Source: Cupriavidus pauculus
GTDB lineage: Bacteria > Pseudomonadota > Gammaproteobacteria > Burkholderiales > Burkholderiaceae
Assembly: GCF_008693385.1 (NCBI RefSeq)
Contig: NZ_CP044065.1
Coordinates: 1,984,001-2,048,000, forward strand
Direction: 5' to 3'
Length of the DNA stretch: 64,000 nt
Part shown: one piece after another, positions 41,381 to 50,700 of the stretch
Numbering within the stretch: the stretch's first letter is position 1
How the letters are laid out: every line of letters starts with the position of its first letter
Notes under the pieces: model-generated
Told to the model about the DNA's origin: nothing
Seen by the model: the letters and a program-made list of their open reading frames with translations, nothing else
The model's database searches: none
Made by a program: the position numbers and the translations under genes

Positions 41381-42331
41381 TCAGGCAGCGAGCGGCACCA
41401 GGAAATCCCGGCTGATACCGTTGCCGAGGTCGCCGATGCGCTCCAGGAAGCTCGTCAGGTAGGCATGCAGACCACACGCGAAGATATCGTCGATCCGCGC
41501 ATATTTCAGGTCAGCGTGGAGTTTACCAGCCTGACGCTCGGTCTCCGACGACTGCTGGTTGGCCACGAGCGCGAGAATCGACACCACCTCGTCCATGCTG
41601 GACACCAGCGAACGCGGCATGTCGGGCCGCAGGATCAGCAGTTCCGCCACGCGCTGCGGCGTGATCACGGCACGATAGATCTTGCGGTAGACCTCGAAGC
41701 CCGACACCGAGCGCAGCACCGCGGCCCAGTGATAGAAGTCGTTCTGCTCGCGATTCGGATCGGTGTCGTCGCTGCCCGATGCCTGGAACTTCACGTCGAG
41801 AATCCGCGCGGTGTTGTCCGCGCGCTCCAGGAACGTGCCCAGGCGCATGAAGTGGAACGCGTCGTCCTTGAGCATGGTGCCGAACTGCACGCCGCGCGCG
41901 AGGTGCGAGCGGAACTTGACCCACTCGAAGAAGCGCGAGGGGTCGTTGTGCAGCTCGCCGTCGGCGATCTGGCGCTGGACGTCGAGCCACGTGGTGTTCA
42001 GCGTTTCCCAGACCTCGGTCGTCAGCGAGCCGCGCACCGCGCGCGCGTTCTCGCGCGCCGCGCGCAGGCAGCTCATGATCGACGACGGATTGGTCATGTC
42101 GCGCACCATGAAGTCGATGACGTCATCGCGCGTAAGCAGGCCGTACTTGTTGTCGAACGCGTTGGTGAGCTCGGAAATATCGAGCATCGCCCACCAGCCC
42201 TGCTCCGCCACTTCGGCGGACTGGGGTAGCAGCGAGGTCTGATAGTTGACGTCGAGCATGCGCGCGGTGTTCTCCGCGCGCTCGGTATAGCGGGCCATCC
42301 AGAACAGGTGGTCGGCGGTGCGGCTCAGCAT
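41381..42331 (-). CDS. Alpha-E domain protein (DUF403)
   Basis: A 316-residue all-helical protein beginning LSRTADHLFWMARYTERAENTARMLDV, the standard start of alpha-E proteins, with repeated RMLD/RILDV segments (about residues 23 and 175). Helices carry many Glu residues, hence the name. The biochemical function is unknown; it is usually encoded beside a permuted ATP-grasp protein, and both may act together in a peptide-forming enzyme. The next gene upstream is that protein, 24 nt away. Confidence 0.9.
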   Translation of the reverse strand: MLSRTADHLFWMARYTERAENTARMLDVNYQTSLLPQSAEVAEQGWWAMLDISELTNAFDNKYGLLTRDDVIDFMVRDMTNPSSIMSCLRAARENARAVRGSLTTEVWETLNTTWLDVQRQIADGELHNDPSRFFEWVKFRSHLARGVQFGTMLKDDAFHFMRLGTFLERADNTARILDVKFQASGSDDTDPNREQNDFYHWAAVLRSVSGFEVYRKIYRAVITPQRVAELLILRPDMPRSLVSSMDEVVSILALVANQQSSETERQAGKLHADLKYARIDDIFACGLHAYLTSFLERIGDLGNGISRDFLVPLAA

Positions 42332-42355
42332 GATGTTCTCCCGGCGAATGACCTG

Positions 42356-43831
42356 TTAGCGTTCCAAGACCCACGTATCCTTGGTGCCGCCCCCTTGCGA
42401 GGAGTTCACCACCAGCGAGCCTTCGCGCAATGCCACGCGCGTCAGGCCGCCCGGCACCATGCGCACCTCCTTGCCCGACAGCACGAACGGCCGCAGGTCG
42501 ATATGGCGCGGCGCGATGCCGGACTCCACGTACGTCGGGCACGTGGACAGCGCCAGCGTCGGCTGCGCGATGTACTGCTCCGGCCGCGCGCGCACGACTT
42601 CGCGAAACTGATCGATCTCCGCGCGCGTGGCGGCGGGACCCACGAGCATGCCGTAGCCGCCCGCGCCGTGCGTTTCCTTGACCACGAGTTCGCCCATATG
42701 GTCGAGCACGTATTGCAGGTCGTCGGGGCGGCGGCACATGTACGTCGGCACGTTCGAGAGGATGGCCTCCTCGCCGAGGTAGAACCGGATCATGTCGGGC
42801 ACATACGGGTAGATCGACTTGTCGTCGGCCACGCCGGTGCCAATCGCGTTGGAGATCGTGACGTTGCCCGCGCGGTAGACCGACAGCAGCCCCGCCGCGC
42901 CGAGCGCGGAGTCCGGCCGGAACGCGAGCGGGTCGAGAAAGTCGTCGTCGACGCGGCGATAGATCACGTCGATGCGCTGCGGCCCCTGCGTCGTGCGCAT
43001 GTACAGGTGCTCGTCCTCGACGAACAGGTCACTGCCCTCGACAAGCTCCACGCCCATTTGCTGTGCGAGGAACGCATGCTCGAAGTAGGCCGAGTTGTAC
43101 ATCCCCGGCGTGAGCACGACCACGGTCGGATCGGCGATGTTCTGCGGCGAGACGCCGCGCAGCATGTCGAGCAGCAGGTCGGGATAGTGCGCGACGGGCG
43201 CCACGCGGTTGCGCGCGAACAGCTCCGGGAACAACCGCATCATCATCTTGCGGTTCTCGAGCATGTACGAGACACCCGACGGCACGCGCAGGTTGTCCTC
43301 GAGCACGTAGAACTCGCCCTCGCCCGCGCGCACCACGTCGATGCCCGCCACATGGGCATAGATATCGCGCGGCACGTCGATGCCGAGCATCTCGGGCCGG
43401 TACTGGGCGTTGTTGTAGATCTGGTCCGCGGGAATCACGCCCGCGCGGATGATGTCCTGGCCGTGATAGATGTCGTGGATAAAGCGGTTCAGCGCGGCCA
43501 CGCGCTGCCGCAGCCCACGCTCGAGCGTGGCCCACTCGCTGGCGGGGAAGATACGCGGGATCACGTCGAACGGTATGGTCCGCTCGGTGCCGCTGTTGGA
43601 CTCGTCCTTGTCGCCGTAGACCGCGAACGTGATGCCCACGCGGCGGAAGATCAGGTCCGCTTCCGCGCGCTTGTTGTCCATGACCGCGCCAGGCTGGCGT
43701 CCGAGCCAGTCGGCAAAGCTCCGGTAGTGCGCGCGCACGGCACTGGCCGGCAATGTCTCCCCTGCCTGCACGACGCTCATCCCACCGTCGTCCCTGGCTT
43801 CAAGCATCTCGTCGAAAAAACGCGCCGCCAT
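42356..43831 (-). CDS. Circularly permuted ATP-grasp protein (DUF404/DUF407 type)
   Basis: A 491-residue protein of the permuted ATP-grasp group. VFYGDKDESNSGTERTIPFD-like sequence (YGDKDE at about residue 75), YHGQDIIRAGVIPADQIY, RVPSGVSYMLENRK and KETHGAGGYGML are typical. It likely forms amide bonds, or a related peptide-like product. It is the first gene of the four-gene cluster. AGGAG lies just before the ATG at 43831. The 150 nt upstream hold no gene. Confidence 0.9.
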   Translation of the reverse strand: MAARFFDEMLEARDDGGMSVVQAGETLPASAVRAHYRSFADWLGRQPGAVMDNKRAEADLIFRRVGITFAVYGDKDESNSGTERTIPFDVIPRIFPASEWATLERGLRQRVAALNRFIHDIYHGQDIIRAGVIPADQIYNNAQYRPEMLGIDVPRDIYAHVAGIDVVRAGEGEFYVLEDNLRVPSGVSYMLENRKMMMRLFPELFARNRVAPVAHYPDLLLDMLRGVSPQNIADPTVVVLTPGMYNSAYFEHAFLAQQMGVELVEGSDLFVEDEHLYMRTTQGPQRIDVIYRRVDDDFLDPLAFRPDSALGAAGLLSVYRAGNVTISNAIGTGVADDKSIYPYVPDMIRFYLGEEAILSNVPTYMCRRPDDLQYVLDHMGELVVKETHGAGGYGMLVGPAATRAEIDQFREVVRARPEQYIAQPTLALSTCPTYVESGIAPRHIDLRPFVLSGKEVRMVPGGLTRVALREGSLVVNSSQGGGTKDTWVLER

Positions 43832-43981
43832 GATGGCCGCTCCTCTCGTTGGAAGGGTTATCGATGCTTTTTTGATGCCTCTCGATCAGCATATCCGCAT
43901 CAGGAAATCCCGCAAGATGGGGCCCTCCCGATGCATGGCGACAATCTAGCAAGATGCTTGCCAACCTGGCAATGGCGCGCG

Positions 43982-44473
43982 TCAGCAGGTGGGCGGGCAG
44001 CGGTCGAGGATGTCCTGCACCAGTTCATCGGGAGACCGGCGGATATCGAGCACCAGCGCGTCGCGCGGCTCCTCGAGCGTCTGGAACTGGCTCTGCAGCA
44101 GCGCCGGGTTGAAGAAATGGTCCGTGCGCACGGACAGGCGGCCGCCGATGGTCTCGGCGTCGCCCTTCATGTAGACGAACGTCACGCCGCCATCGGGCGG
44201 CGTCAGGCGGTCGCGATAGACCTGCCGCAGTGCGGAACAGGTAAACACGTGCGGACGGCGTTCCGCGATGGCCGCATCGATGGCCGCGCGCATGGCGGCC
44301 AGCCACGGCCAGCGGTCCTCGTCGGTCAGCGGAATGCCCGCGTGCATCTTGTCCTTGTTGGCGGCGCTATGGAATTCGTCGGCGTCGTGGAAGCCGCAGT
44401 GCAGGCGGCTGGCCAGCAGCTGGCCGACCGTGGTCTTGCCGCTGCCGGAAACGCCCATCAGGATATAGATCAT
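43982..44473 (-). CDS. gntK: Gluconokinase
   Basis: Phosphorylates gluconate to 6-phosphogluconate with ATP. 163 residues: the P-loop GVSGSGKTT is near the start, DADEFHSAANKDKMHAGIPLTDEDR follows and CSALRQVYRD is conserved. The ATG at 44473 has CGGAG eight bases upstream. It follows edd by 127 nt on the same strand, so the product feeds straight into the Entner-Doudoroff dehydratase encoded upstream. Confidence 0.94.
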   Translation of the reverse strand: MIYILMGVSGSGKTTVGQLLASRLHCGFHDADEFHSAANKDKMHAGIPLTDEDRWPWLAAMRAAIDAAIAERRPHVFTCSALRQVYRDRLTPPDGGVTFVYMKGDAETIGGRLSVRTDHFFNPALLQSQFQTLEEPRDALVLDIRRSPDELVQDILDRCPPTC

Positions 44474-44558
44474 GTCTGCTCCGTCGATCATGGTCGGATG
44501 GTCGTGCCATCCTTGTCGGTAGCCCTCGCGCGGCGTTCGGATGCCGGGCACGGGGGTG

Positions 44559-44580
44559 CCCGCCGGCACGCGCCGGCGGG
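44559..44580. repeat. Perfect GC hairpin between edd and gntK
   Basis: CCCGCCGGC (44559-44567), a 4-nt loop, and GCCGGCGGG (44572-44580): a 9-bp GC-only stem. There is no U tract, so it is not a typical terminator; it may block 3' degradation of edd mRNA or set the expression ratio of the two genes. Confidence 0.55.
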
Positions 44581-44600
44581 AATGCATAAAACGGGCGTCC

Positions 44601-46493
44601 CTATTGTGCGACGACCGGTGCCGTTTGGACAGCGTCCGCTTCGGAGAGGTCCATCGCGCTGCCGCCCTCTTCCGCGGTGCGCGCATGGCGGCGGAACAGG
44701 CCGAAGAGTCCCCGGCCCAGGCTGAAGCGCGCGAAGTCGTCGGCCGGTGCGGTCGCGGGCGTGCGCGCCGCGAACTCGGCCTGCGCCTCGGCGCTGCCGA
44801 CCAGTTCCAGCGTGCCGGCCACCGCATCCACGCGGATCAGGTCGCCGTCGCGCACGCGCGCCAGCGGACCGCCGGCCAGGGCCTCGGGGCCGACGTGGAT
44901 CACGGCGGGCACCTTGCCCGATGCGCCCGACATGCGGCCGTCGGTCACCAGCGCGACGCGGTGCCCGGCATCCTGCAGCGCGCCGAGCGCGGGGGTGAGC
45001 CGGTGCAGTTCGGGCATGCCGTTGGCGTTCGGCCCCTGGAAGCGCACCACGGCCACGACGTCGCGATCGAGTTCGTCGGCTTCGAATGCGGCCTGCAGCG
45101 CTTCCTGCGATTCGAACACGCGTGCCGGGGCCTCGATCACGCGATGTTCCTCCGCGACCGCGGACACCTTGATCACGCCGCGGCCGAGGTTACCCGCCAT
45201 CAGGCGCAGGCCGCCTTCGTGCGAGAACGGGGCCGACGCCGGGGCGAGGACGGTGGCGTCCCCGCTCGTGGCCGGACCGTCGCGCCATTGCAGCGTGCCG
45301 TCGGTCATCACGGGCTCCTGCGCATAGCGGGCGAGGCCGCGGCCGGCCACGGTCTCCACGTCTTCGTGCAGCAGGCGCGCATCCAGCAGCTGGGCGATGA
45401 CGTAGGCCACGCCGCCGGCCGCGTGGAAGTGGTTCACGTCGGCCGAGCCGTTCGGATAGACGCGCGCGAGCAGCGGCGTCACGCGCGACAGGCGATCGAA
45501 GTCGTTCCAGTCGATGACGATACCGGCGGAGCGCGCCATCGCGACGAGGTGGATCGTGTGGTTGGTGGAGCCGCCGGTGGCCAGCAGGCCGATCATCGCG
45601 TTGACCACCGCGCGTTCATCGACGATGCGCGAGATGGGCGTGTATTCGTTTCCGCGCGCGGTAAGGGCCAGCGCGCGCTGCGCGGCCGCCACGGTCAGCG
45701 CGTCGCGCATACCGGCGTCCGGATGGATAAACGCCGCGCCCGGCATATGGAGACCCATGATCTCCATCAGGAACTGGTTGCTGTTGGCGGTGCCATAGAA
45801 CGTGCAGGTGCCCGCGCCATGATAGGCCGCGCATTCGGCTTCCAGCAGCGCGTCGCGACCGACCTGCCCCGTTGCGTAGAGCTGGCGCACGCGCGCCTTT
45901 TCCTTGTTGGGCAGGCCGCTCGCCATCGGGCCCGCGGGCACGAACACCACGGGCAGATGGCCGAACTGCAGCGCGCCCATCAGCAGGCCGGGCACGATCT
46001 TGTCGCAGACGCCGAGCATCACGGCCGCATCGAACGTATTGTGCGAGAGCGCGACCGCGGTGCCCATGGCGATGGCATCGCGCGAGAACAGCGACAGTTC
46101 CATGCCCGCATTGCCCTGCGTGATGCCATCGCACATGGCCGGCACGCCGCCGGCCACCTGCGCGACCCCGCCCACCGCGCGCGCGGCTTCGCGGATGACG
46201 GCCGGATAGCGCTCATAGGGCTGGTGCGCGGACAGCATGTCGTTGTACGCGGTGACGATGCCGAGGTTCGGCGCATGGTCGACGCGCAGGCGCAGCTTGT
46301 CGTTGGCCGGCAGTGCCGCGTAGCCATGCGCGAGGTTCGCGCACGACATGCCGCGCAGCGGGCCGAGTTCCTGCTGGGTCCGCTCGCAGCGGGCCAGATA
46401 GGCGGCGCGGCTCGCGCGGCTGCGCGCGATCACGCGTTCGGTGACGGCGGCGACTTCGGCAACCACATTGGCATCTTGGGAATCGTGGGGCAT
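44601..46493 (-). CDS. edd: 6-phosphogluconate dehydratase
   Basis: Dehydrates 6-phosphogluconate to 2-keto-3-deoxy-6-phosphogluconate in the Entner-Doudoroff pathway. 630 residues of the IlvD/Edd family. Fe-S cysteines are likely in [10 protein letters not shown] and [13 protein letters not shown], with [15 protein letters not shown] and [16 protein letters not shown] as conserved blocks. The length (longer than the usual 608) is due to a C-terminal tail. No eda gene is next to it. Expression is likely controlled by HexR (operators at 46508 and 46660). Confidence 0.95.
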   Translation of the reverse strand: MPHDSQDANVVAEVAAVTERVIARSRASRAAYLARCERTQQELGPLRGMSCANLAHGYAALPANDKLRLRVDHAPNLGIVTAYNDMLSAHQPYERYPAVIREAARAVGGVAQVAGGVPAMCDGITQGNAGMELSLFSRDAIAMGTAVALSHNTFDAAVMLGVCDKIVPGLLMGALQFGHLPVVFVPAGPMASGLPNKEKARVRQLYATGQVGRDALLEAECAAYHGAGTCTFYGTANSNQFLMEIMGLHMPGAAFIHPDAGMRDALTVAAAQRALALTARGNEYTPISRIVDERAVVNAMIGLLATGGSTNHTIHLVAMARSAGIVIDWNDFDRLSRVTPLLARVYPNGSADVNHFHAAGGVAYVIAQLLDARLLHEDVETVAGRGLARYAQEPVMTDGTLQWRDGPATSGDATVLAPASAPFSHEGGLRLMAGNLGRGVIKVSAVAEEHRVIEAPARVFESQEALQAAFEADELDRDVVAVVRFQGPNANGMPELHRLTPALGALQDAGHRVALVTDGRMSGASGKVPAVIHVGPEALAGGPLARVRDGDLIRVDAVAGTLELVGSAEAQAEFAARTPATAPADDFARFSLGRGLFGLFRRHARTAEEGGSAMDLSEADAVQTAPVVAQ

Positions 46494-46507
46494 GGACGTT
46501 CCGTATC

Positions 46508-46527
46508 TGTAGATTTTCTACATTATA
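46508..46527 (-). promoter_or_regulatory. edd promoter -10 with overlapping HexR-like operator
   Basis: A 15-bp palindrome TGTAGATTTTCTACA (46508-46522) adjoins the hexamer TATAAT read on the minus strand (46527-46522), 28-34 bases before the edd ATG. RNA would start inside the palindrome. HexR-type regulators bind TGTA-n-TACA palindromes at such places and let go when 2-keto-3-deoxy-6-phosphogluconate is present. No strong -35 is visible. Confidence 0.7.
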
Positions 46528-46659
46528 TCCATGGGCGCTAGGGCCACGGAAGCCGTCATGCGCGGCGAATCTGCTTTTTCCTGCGCATATCCGGCATGAA
46601 CTGGGGAAAGCCCTAGGTGCAGTCCCGTGTCTGCTGGCCGAGAATCGCGCCACCTCGCG

Positions 46660-46674
46660 TGTAGAATCTCTACA
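46660..46674 (+). promoter_or_regulatory. HexR-like operator at the hexR promoter
   Basis: A second 15-bp palindrome TGTAGAATCTCTACA lies 17 bases before the hexR start and contains a TAGAAT -10-like hexamer (46662-46667). Same half-site as the one at edd (TGTAGA/TCTACA), so autoregulation is likely. Confidence 0.7.
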
Positions 46675-46691
46675 CAAATACGACACCGATC

Positions 46692-47657
46692 ATGCGCGAC
46701 CGAATTCTTGCCGTCTACGACACGCTCCGTCCCTCCGAGCGCCGCCTGGCCGACTACATTGCCCGCCACGGCGCGAGCGTGATTCGCCTTTCCATGCCCG
46801 AACTGGCCGAACGCGCCGGCGTTTCGCAGCCGACCATCGCGCGGTTCTGCGCGGCACTTGGCTATGACGGGTTTCGCGAGTTCAAGCTGCAGTTTGCGCA
46901 GAACGTGGGGGGCGGCACGCCGTTCGTCCATCAGGATGTGGAGGCCAGCGACCGGCCGGCCGATATCGCGGGCAAGGTGTTCGATCGCACGATTGCGACG
47001 CTGATGACCGTGCGGAATGCGCTGTCGGCGGATCAGATCGAGCATGCGATCGCGCTGCTTGCCAATGCGCGGCGCATCGAGTTCTATGGGTGCGGCAATT
47101 CCGGGATTGTGGCGCTCGATATCCAGCACAAGTTCTTCCGGCTTGGAATTCCGACGACGGCCTATTCCGATTCGCATGTGTTCAGCATGTCGGCGGCGTT
47201 GTTGCGGCCTGGCGATGTGGCGGTGCTGGTGTCCAATAGCGGGCGCACGTGGGATATGCTGACCGCGGCGACACTGGCGCGCGCGAGCGGGGCCAGCGTG
47301 CTGGCGCTCACGCACAGCGGGTCGCCGCTGGCGGGGCTCGCGGATATTTGCGTGTTCTCCGATGTGGAGGAGGACAGCGATATCTATACGCCGATGACGT
47401 CGCGCATTTCTCACCTCGTGCTGGGCGATGTGCTGGCGGCGGGGGTGGCGCTGCAGCGCGCGGACACGGTTGCGCAGGGGTTGCAGCGCGCGAAGGCGCA
47501 TTTGCGGGAGCGGCGGATTGCTGGGGCGGAGCCGGCGGTTTATGGGGAGGCGGCGCCGGGCGTTGCGGCGGCGGGTGCCGCGAAGCCGGCGCGTGCCAGG
47601 CTTGCGAAGCCCACCGCGCGCGGCACACGCACGGTGCCGCCCCGTCGGCGCGCCTGA
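46692..47657 (+). CDS. hexR: MurR/RpiR-family regulator HexR
   Basis: A 321-residue regulator of central sugar metabolism. The N-terminal HTH_6 domain starts DRILAVYDTLRPSERRLADYI and has SMPELAERAGVSQPTIARFCAALG as the helix-turn-helix. The SIS domain follows, with GCGNSGIVALDIQHKF and VSNSGRTWDML binding a phosphosugar. The C-terminal 50 residues are an Ala/Arg/Pro-rich tail not found in most HexR proteins, with heavy low-complexity codons. Divergent from edd with two matching operators between them. It represses edd and probably other Entner-Doudoroff genes. Confidence 0.92.
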   Translation: MRDRILAVYDTLRPSERRLADYIARHGASVIRLSMPELAERAGVSQPTIARFCAALGYDGFREFKLQFAQNVGGGTPFVHQDVEASDRPADIAGKVFDRTIATLMTVRNALSADQIEHAIALLANARRIEFYGCGNSGIVALDIQHKFFRLGIPTTAYSDSHVFSMSAALLRPGDVAVLVSNSGRTWDMLTAATLARASGASVLALTHSGSPLAGLADICVFSDVEEDSDIYTPMTSRISHLVLGDVLAAGVALQRADTVAQGLQRAKAHLRERRIAGAEPAVYGEAAPGVAAAGAAKPARARLAKPTARGTRTVPPRRRA

Positions 47658-47735
47658 CTCCCCTGACCCACCTGGCTCACCTGACGCAAGGGGGGGGCCA
47701 TCGGTCAATCCCGCGCTGGCAAGCGCCGTCACGCG

Positions 47736-50700
47736 CTACCGCGGCGCGGGTGGCGCGTCGCGCCAGTAACGCCTGACGTGCTGGCGGTAAGGAGTGACGT
47801 CATACGCGTCGCCCCGCGTGACGATGGTGATCGCACCGGTCTCGTCGGTGCGGTAGCGCTTGATATCCCGAGCCTCGTAACGCGCCCATACATCGGCCCG
47901 CGGATGGCCATAGCGGTTGCGATATCCCAGCTGAAACACCGCGATCTCGGGCGCGACCGCACGCAGTAGCGCCGCGCCCGACGATGTGCCGCTGCCATGA
48001 TGCGGCACCACGAGGATGTCCGCGCGCAGGGGCGCCCCTTCCTCCTCCGCGCGCCGCACCATGGCCCGCTCCTCGGCCACGCCGATATCACCGGTCAGCA
48101 GCACGCTGCGCCGCGCGGTGGCCACGCGCAGCACGCAGCTGCGCGCATTGCTCGCGACGCGGGGGTTGCCGGATTGCGTTGCCGGTGGGTGCAGGAACTC
48201 GAAATGCACGCCGTCCCATACCCACGCCATTCCCGCCTCGCATGGCGCCCATGACCGCGTCATCCACGCCTGCCCCGGCGGCGCGCCGGTCAGCCGCGCG
48301 GTCTCGACGTCCCGCACACCGCCCGTGTGGTCAGCGCCCTTGTCGCGGAGGGGCACTTGCCCCAGCGCCGAACCGGTCAGCCGCGCGGTCTCGACGTCCC
48401 GCACACCGCCCGTGTGATCGGCGCCCTTGTCGCGGAGGAACACTTGCCCCGGCGCCGAACCGGTCAGCCGCGCGGTCTCGACGTCTCGCACACCGCCCGT
48501 GTGATCGGCGCCCTTGTCGCGCAGGGACACTTGCCCCAGCGCCGAACCGGTCAGCCGCGCGGTCTCGACGTCCCGCACACCGCCCGCGTGGTCAGCGCCC
48601 TTGTCGCGGAGGGACACTTGCCCCAGCGCCGAACCGGTCAGCCGCGCGGTTTCGACGTCCCGCACACCGCCCGTGTGGTCAGCGCCCTTGTCGCGGAGGG
48701 ACACTTGCCCCAGTGACGAACCGGTCAGCCGCGCGGTCTCGACGTCCCGCACACCGCCCGCGTGGTCAGCGCCCTTGTCGCGGAGGTGCACTTGCCCCAG
48801 CGCCGAACCGGTCAGCCGCGCGGTCTCGACGTCTCGCACACCGCCCGTGTGATCGGCGCCCTTGTCGCGGAGGGACACTTGCCCCGCCGCTGAACCGGTC
48901 AGCCGCGCGGTCTCGACGTCCCGCACACCGCGCGTGTGATCGGCGCCCTTGTCGCGCAGGGACACTTGCCCCGGCGCTGAACCCGTCAGCCGCGCGGTCT
49001 CGGCACCGCGTGCATCGCCCGCCGGCATCGCATCGTCATCCCGCCTGCCGATTGGCACCACGGCCTCGATGTCCCGCACACCGCCCGCATGGTCGGCATC
49101 TTCGTGGCTGACGATCAGCCGGTCGAGCCGCCGCACGCCCGTGGCGCGCAGATACGGCACCACGACCTGCGCGCCCGCGCTGGTGCCCGACAGATAGCCC
49201 GGCCCGGTGTCGTACAGCAACGCGTGCGCTTGCGTTTCCACAAGCACCGCCGTGCCCTGCCCGATATCGAGCGCGGTCACGCGCATCTCGCCCTGCGCCA
49301 CGGGCGTGCCGCTGGCCAGGATCATCGGCGCCATCAGCAGTGCGCCATAGGCGCGCATGGCGCGGTCGCCATCGGGCAGTAGCAGCAGGAACACGCCGAT
49401 CGATGCGAGCCCCATGGCAAGCGGGCCTGCCTGCGCGGCTTCCCACACGGCCCACGCGGGCGCGGCCAGCCAGGCGAGCGCATCGGCTAGCCACGCCATG
49501 GCCTGATGCGCGACCGTCAGCGCGAGATGCGCCACCGGCGGCGGCGCCACGGCGCCGAGCAGCGACAGCGGCGTGACGACGATACTGACGATCGGGATCG
49601 CCACGGCGTTGGCGATGGCCGAGACCACCGATACCTGCCCGAACAGCAGCAGCGAAAACGGCACGAGCCCGATGGTCACGGCCCACTGTACGCGCGCTGC
49701 GCTCACGAGGGCTGCGCGCCAACGCAACAGCCGCCGCTGCAGTGCCGACGGCTCCTCCGCCAGGTCGTCCGCCGCAACAGCCTCCGCCTCGCTCCCGACA
49801 CCCCTGGCCGCGCGGGCCGCCGCGCCATGGGGCTTGCGATTCGCCGCGCCGCCGGCGCCCAGCAAGCCGCCGAACAGGCGCGCCACTGCATGGGCGCCGG
49901 CACGCTTCGGCCCGCCGGACATGCTGGCGGTCGCATGAGCGTGGCTACGTTTCGGCCCGTCGTTCGACGTGCCACCCACCGCGGAGTCCGGCGCGCGCGG
50001 CGCGGCACGCGCCACGTCATGCGATGCGCGACTTGCCGAGCCGTGCTGGCCCGGCAAGCCGCCGGACATGCTGGGCATCGCATGCGCGCCGGTACGCTTC
50101 GGCGCGGCTTCGGGGGTCGCTTCGGGCGACAGGCGGCGGCGCCGCGTTGCCGGCCTCGCTGTGGCGGCCGGCTCGGGTCGCGCTGCGGCGAGGAAGATCA
50201 CGGCCACGGCGCCGAACGAGAGCCAGAACCCCGGGGCCATGACCGCCCATGGGTCGATGACGACGGCAACGGCGGCGGCCCATGTCAGCACCAGCGTGGC
50301 CGGCGGCGCGCGGCCGCTCCAGAGTGCCACGGCCGCGACGGTCAGCATCGCCACCGTGCGCATGGCGGGAATCTGCATGCCCGCGATCAGGCCATATGCA
50401 AGCGCGGTCGCCACGGCGGCGACCAGTGCCGCCTGCCGCGCGGGCCAGCACAATGGCAACGGGCGCCGCAACCTGCGGCCAAGGCCGAACGAATGGCGCC
50501 AAAGCCAGTGCACGATCCCGCCGACCGCGCCCGACAGCATCGTGATATGCAGGCCCGAGATGCTCACCAGATGCGAGATGCCGGTGCGCCGGAATATCTC
50601 CCAGTCCGCCTGGGCGATGCCCCGCTGGTCGCCGATGGCCAACGCCACGAGCACGCTGCCGAGCCGCGCGTCGGCGGGCATGGCCGCGTGCATGCGGTCG

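Noticed and set aside
48283..49020. Possible CRISPR array
   Set aside because: Tandem 87-bp units without unique spacers, lying within a coding sequence; no cas genes nearby.
47984..49111. Plus-strand open frame through the 87-bp repeats that looks like an Arg/Pro/His-repeat protein
   Set aside because: The repeat is open in several frames because its unit is a multiple of three. Only the minus-strand frame joins with ComEC domains on both sides.
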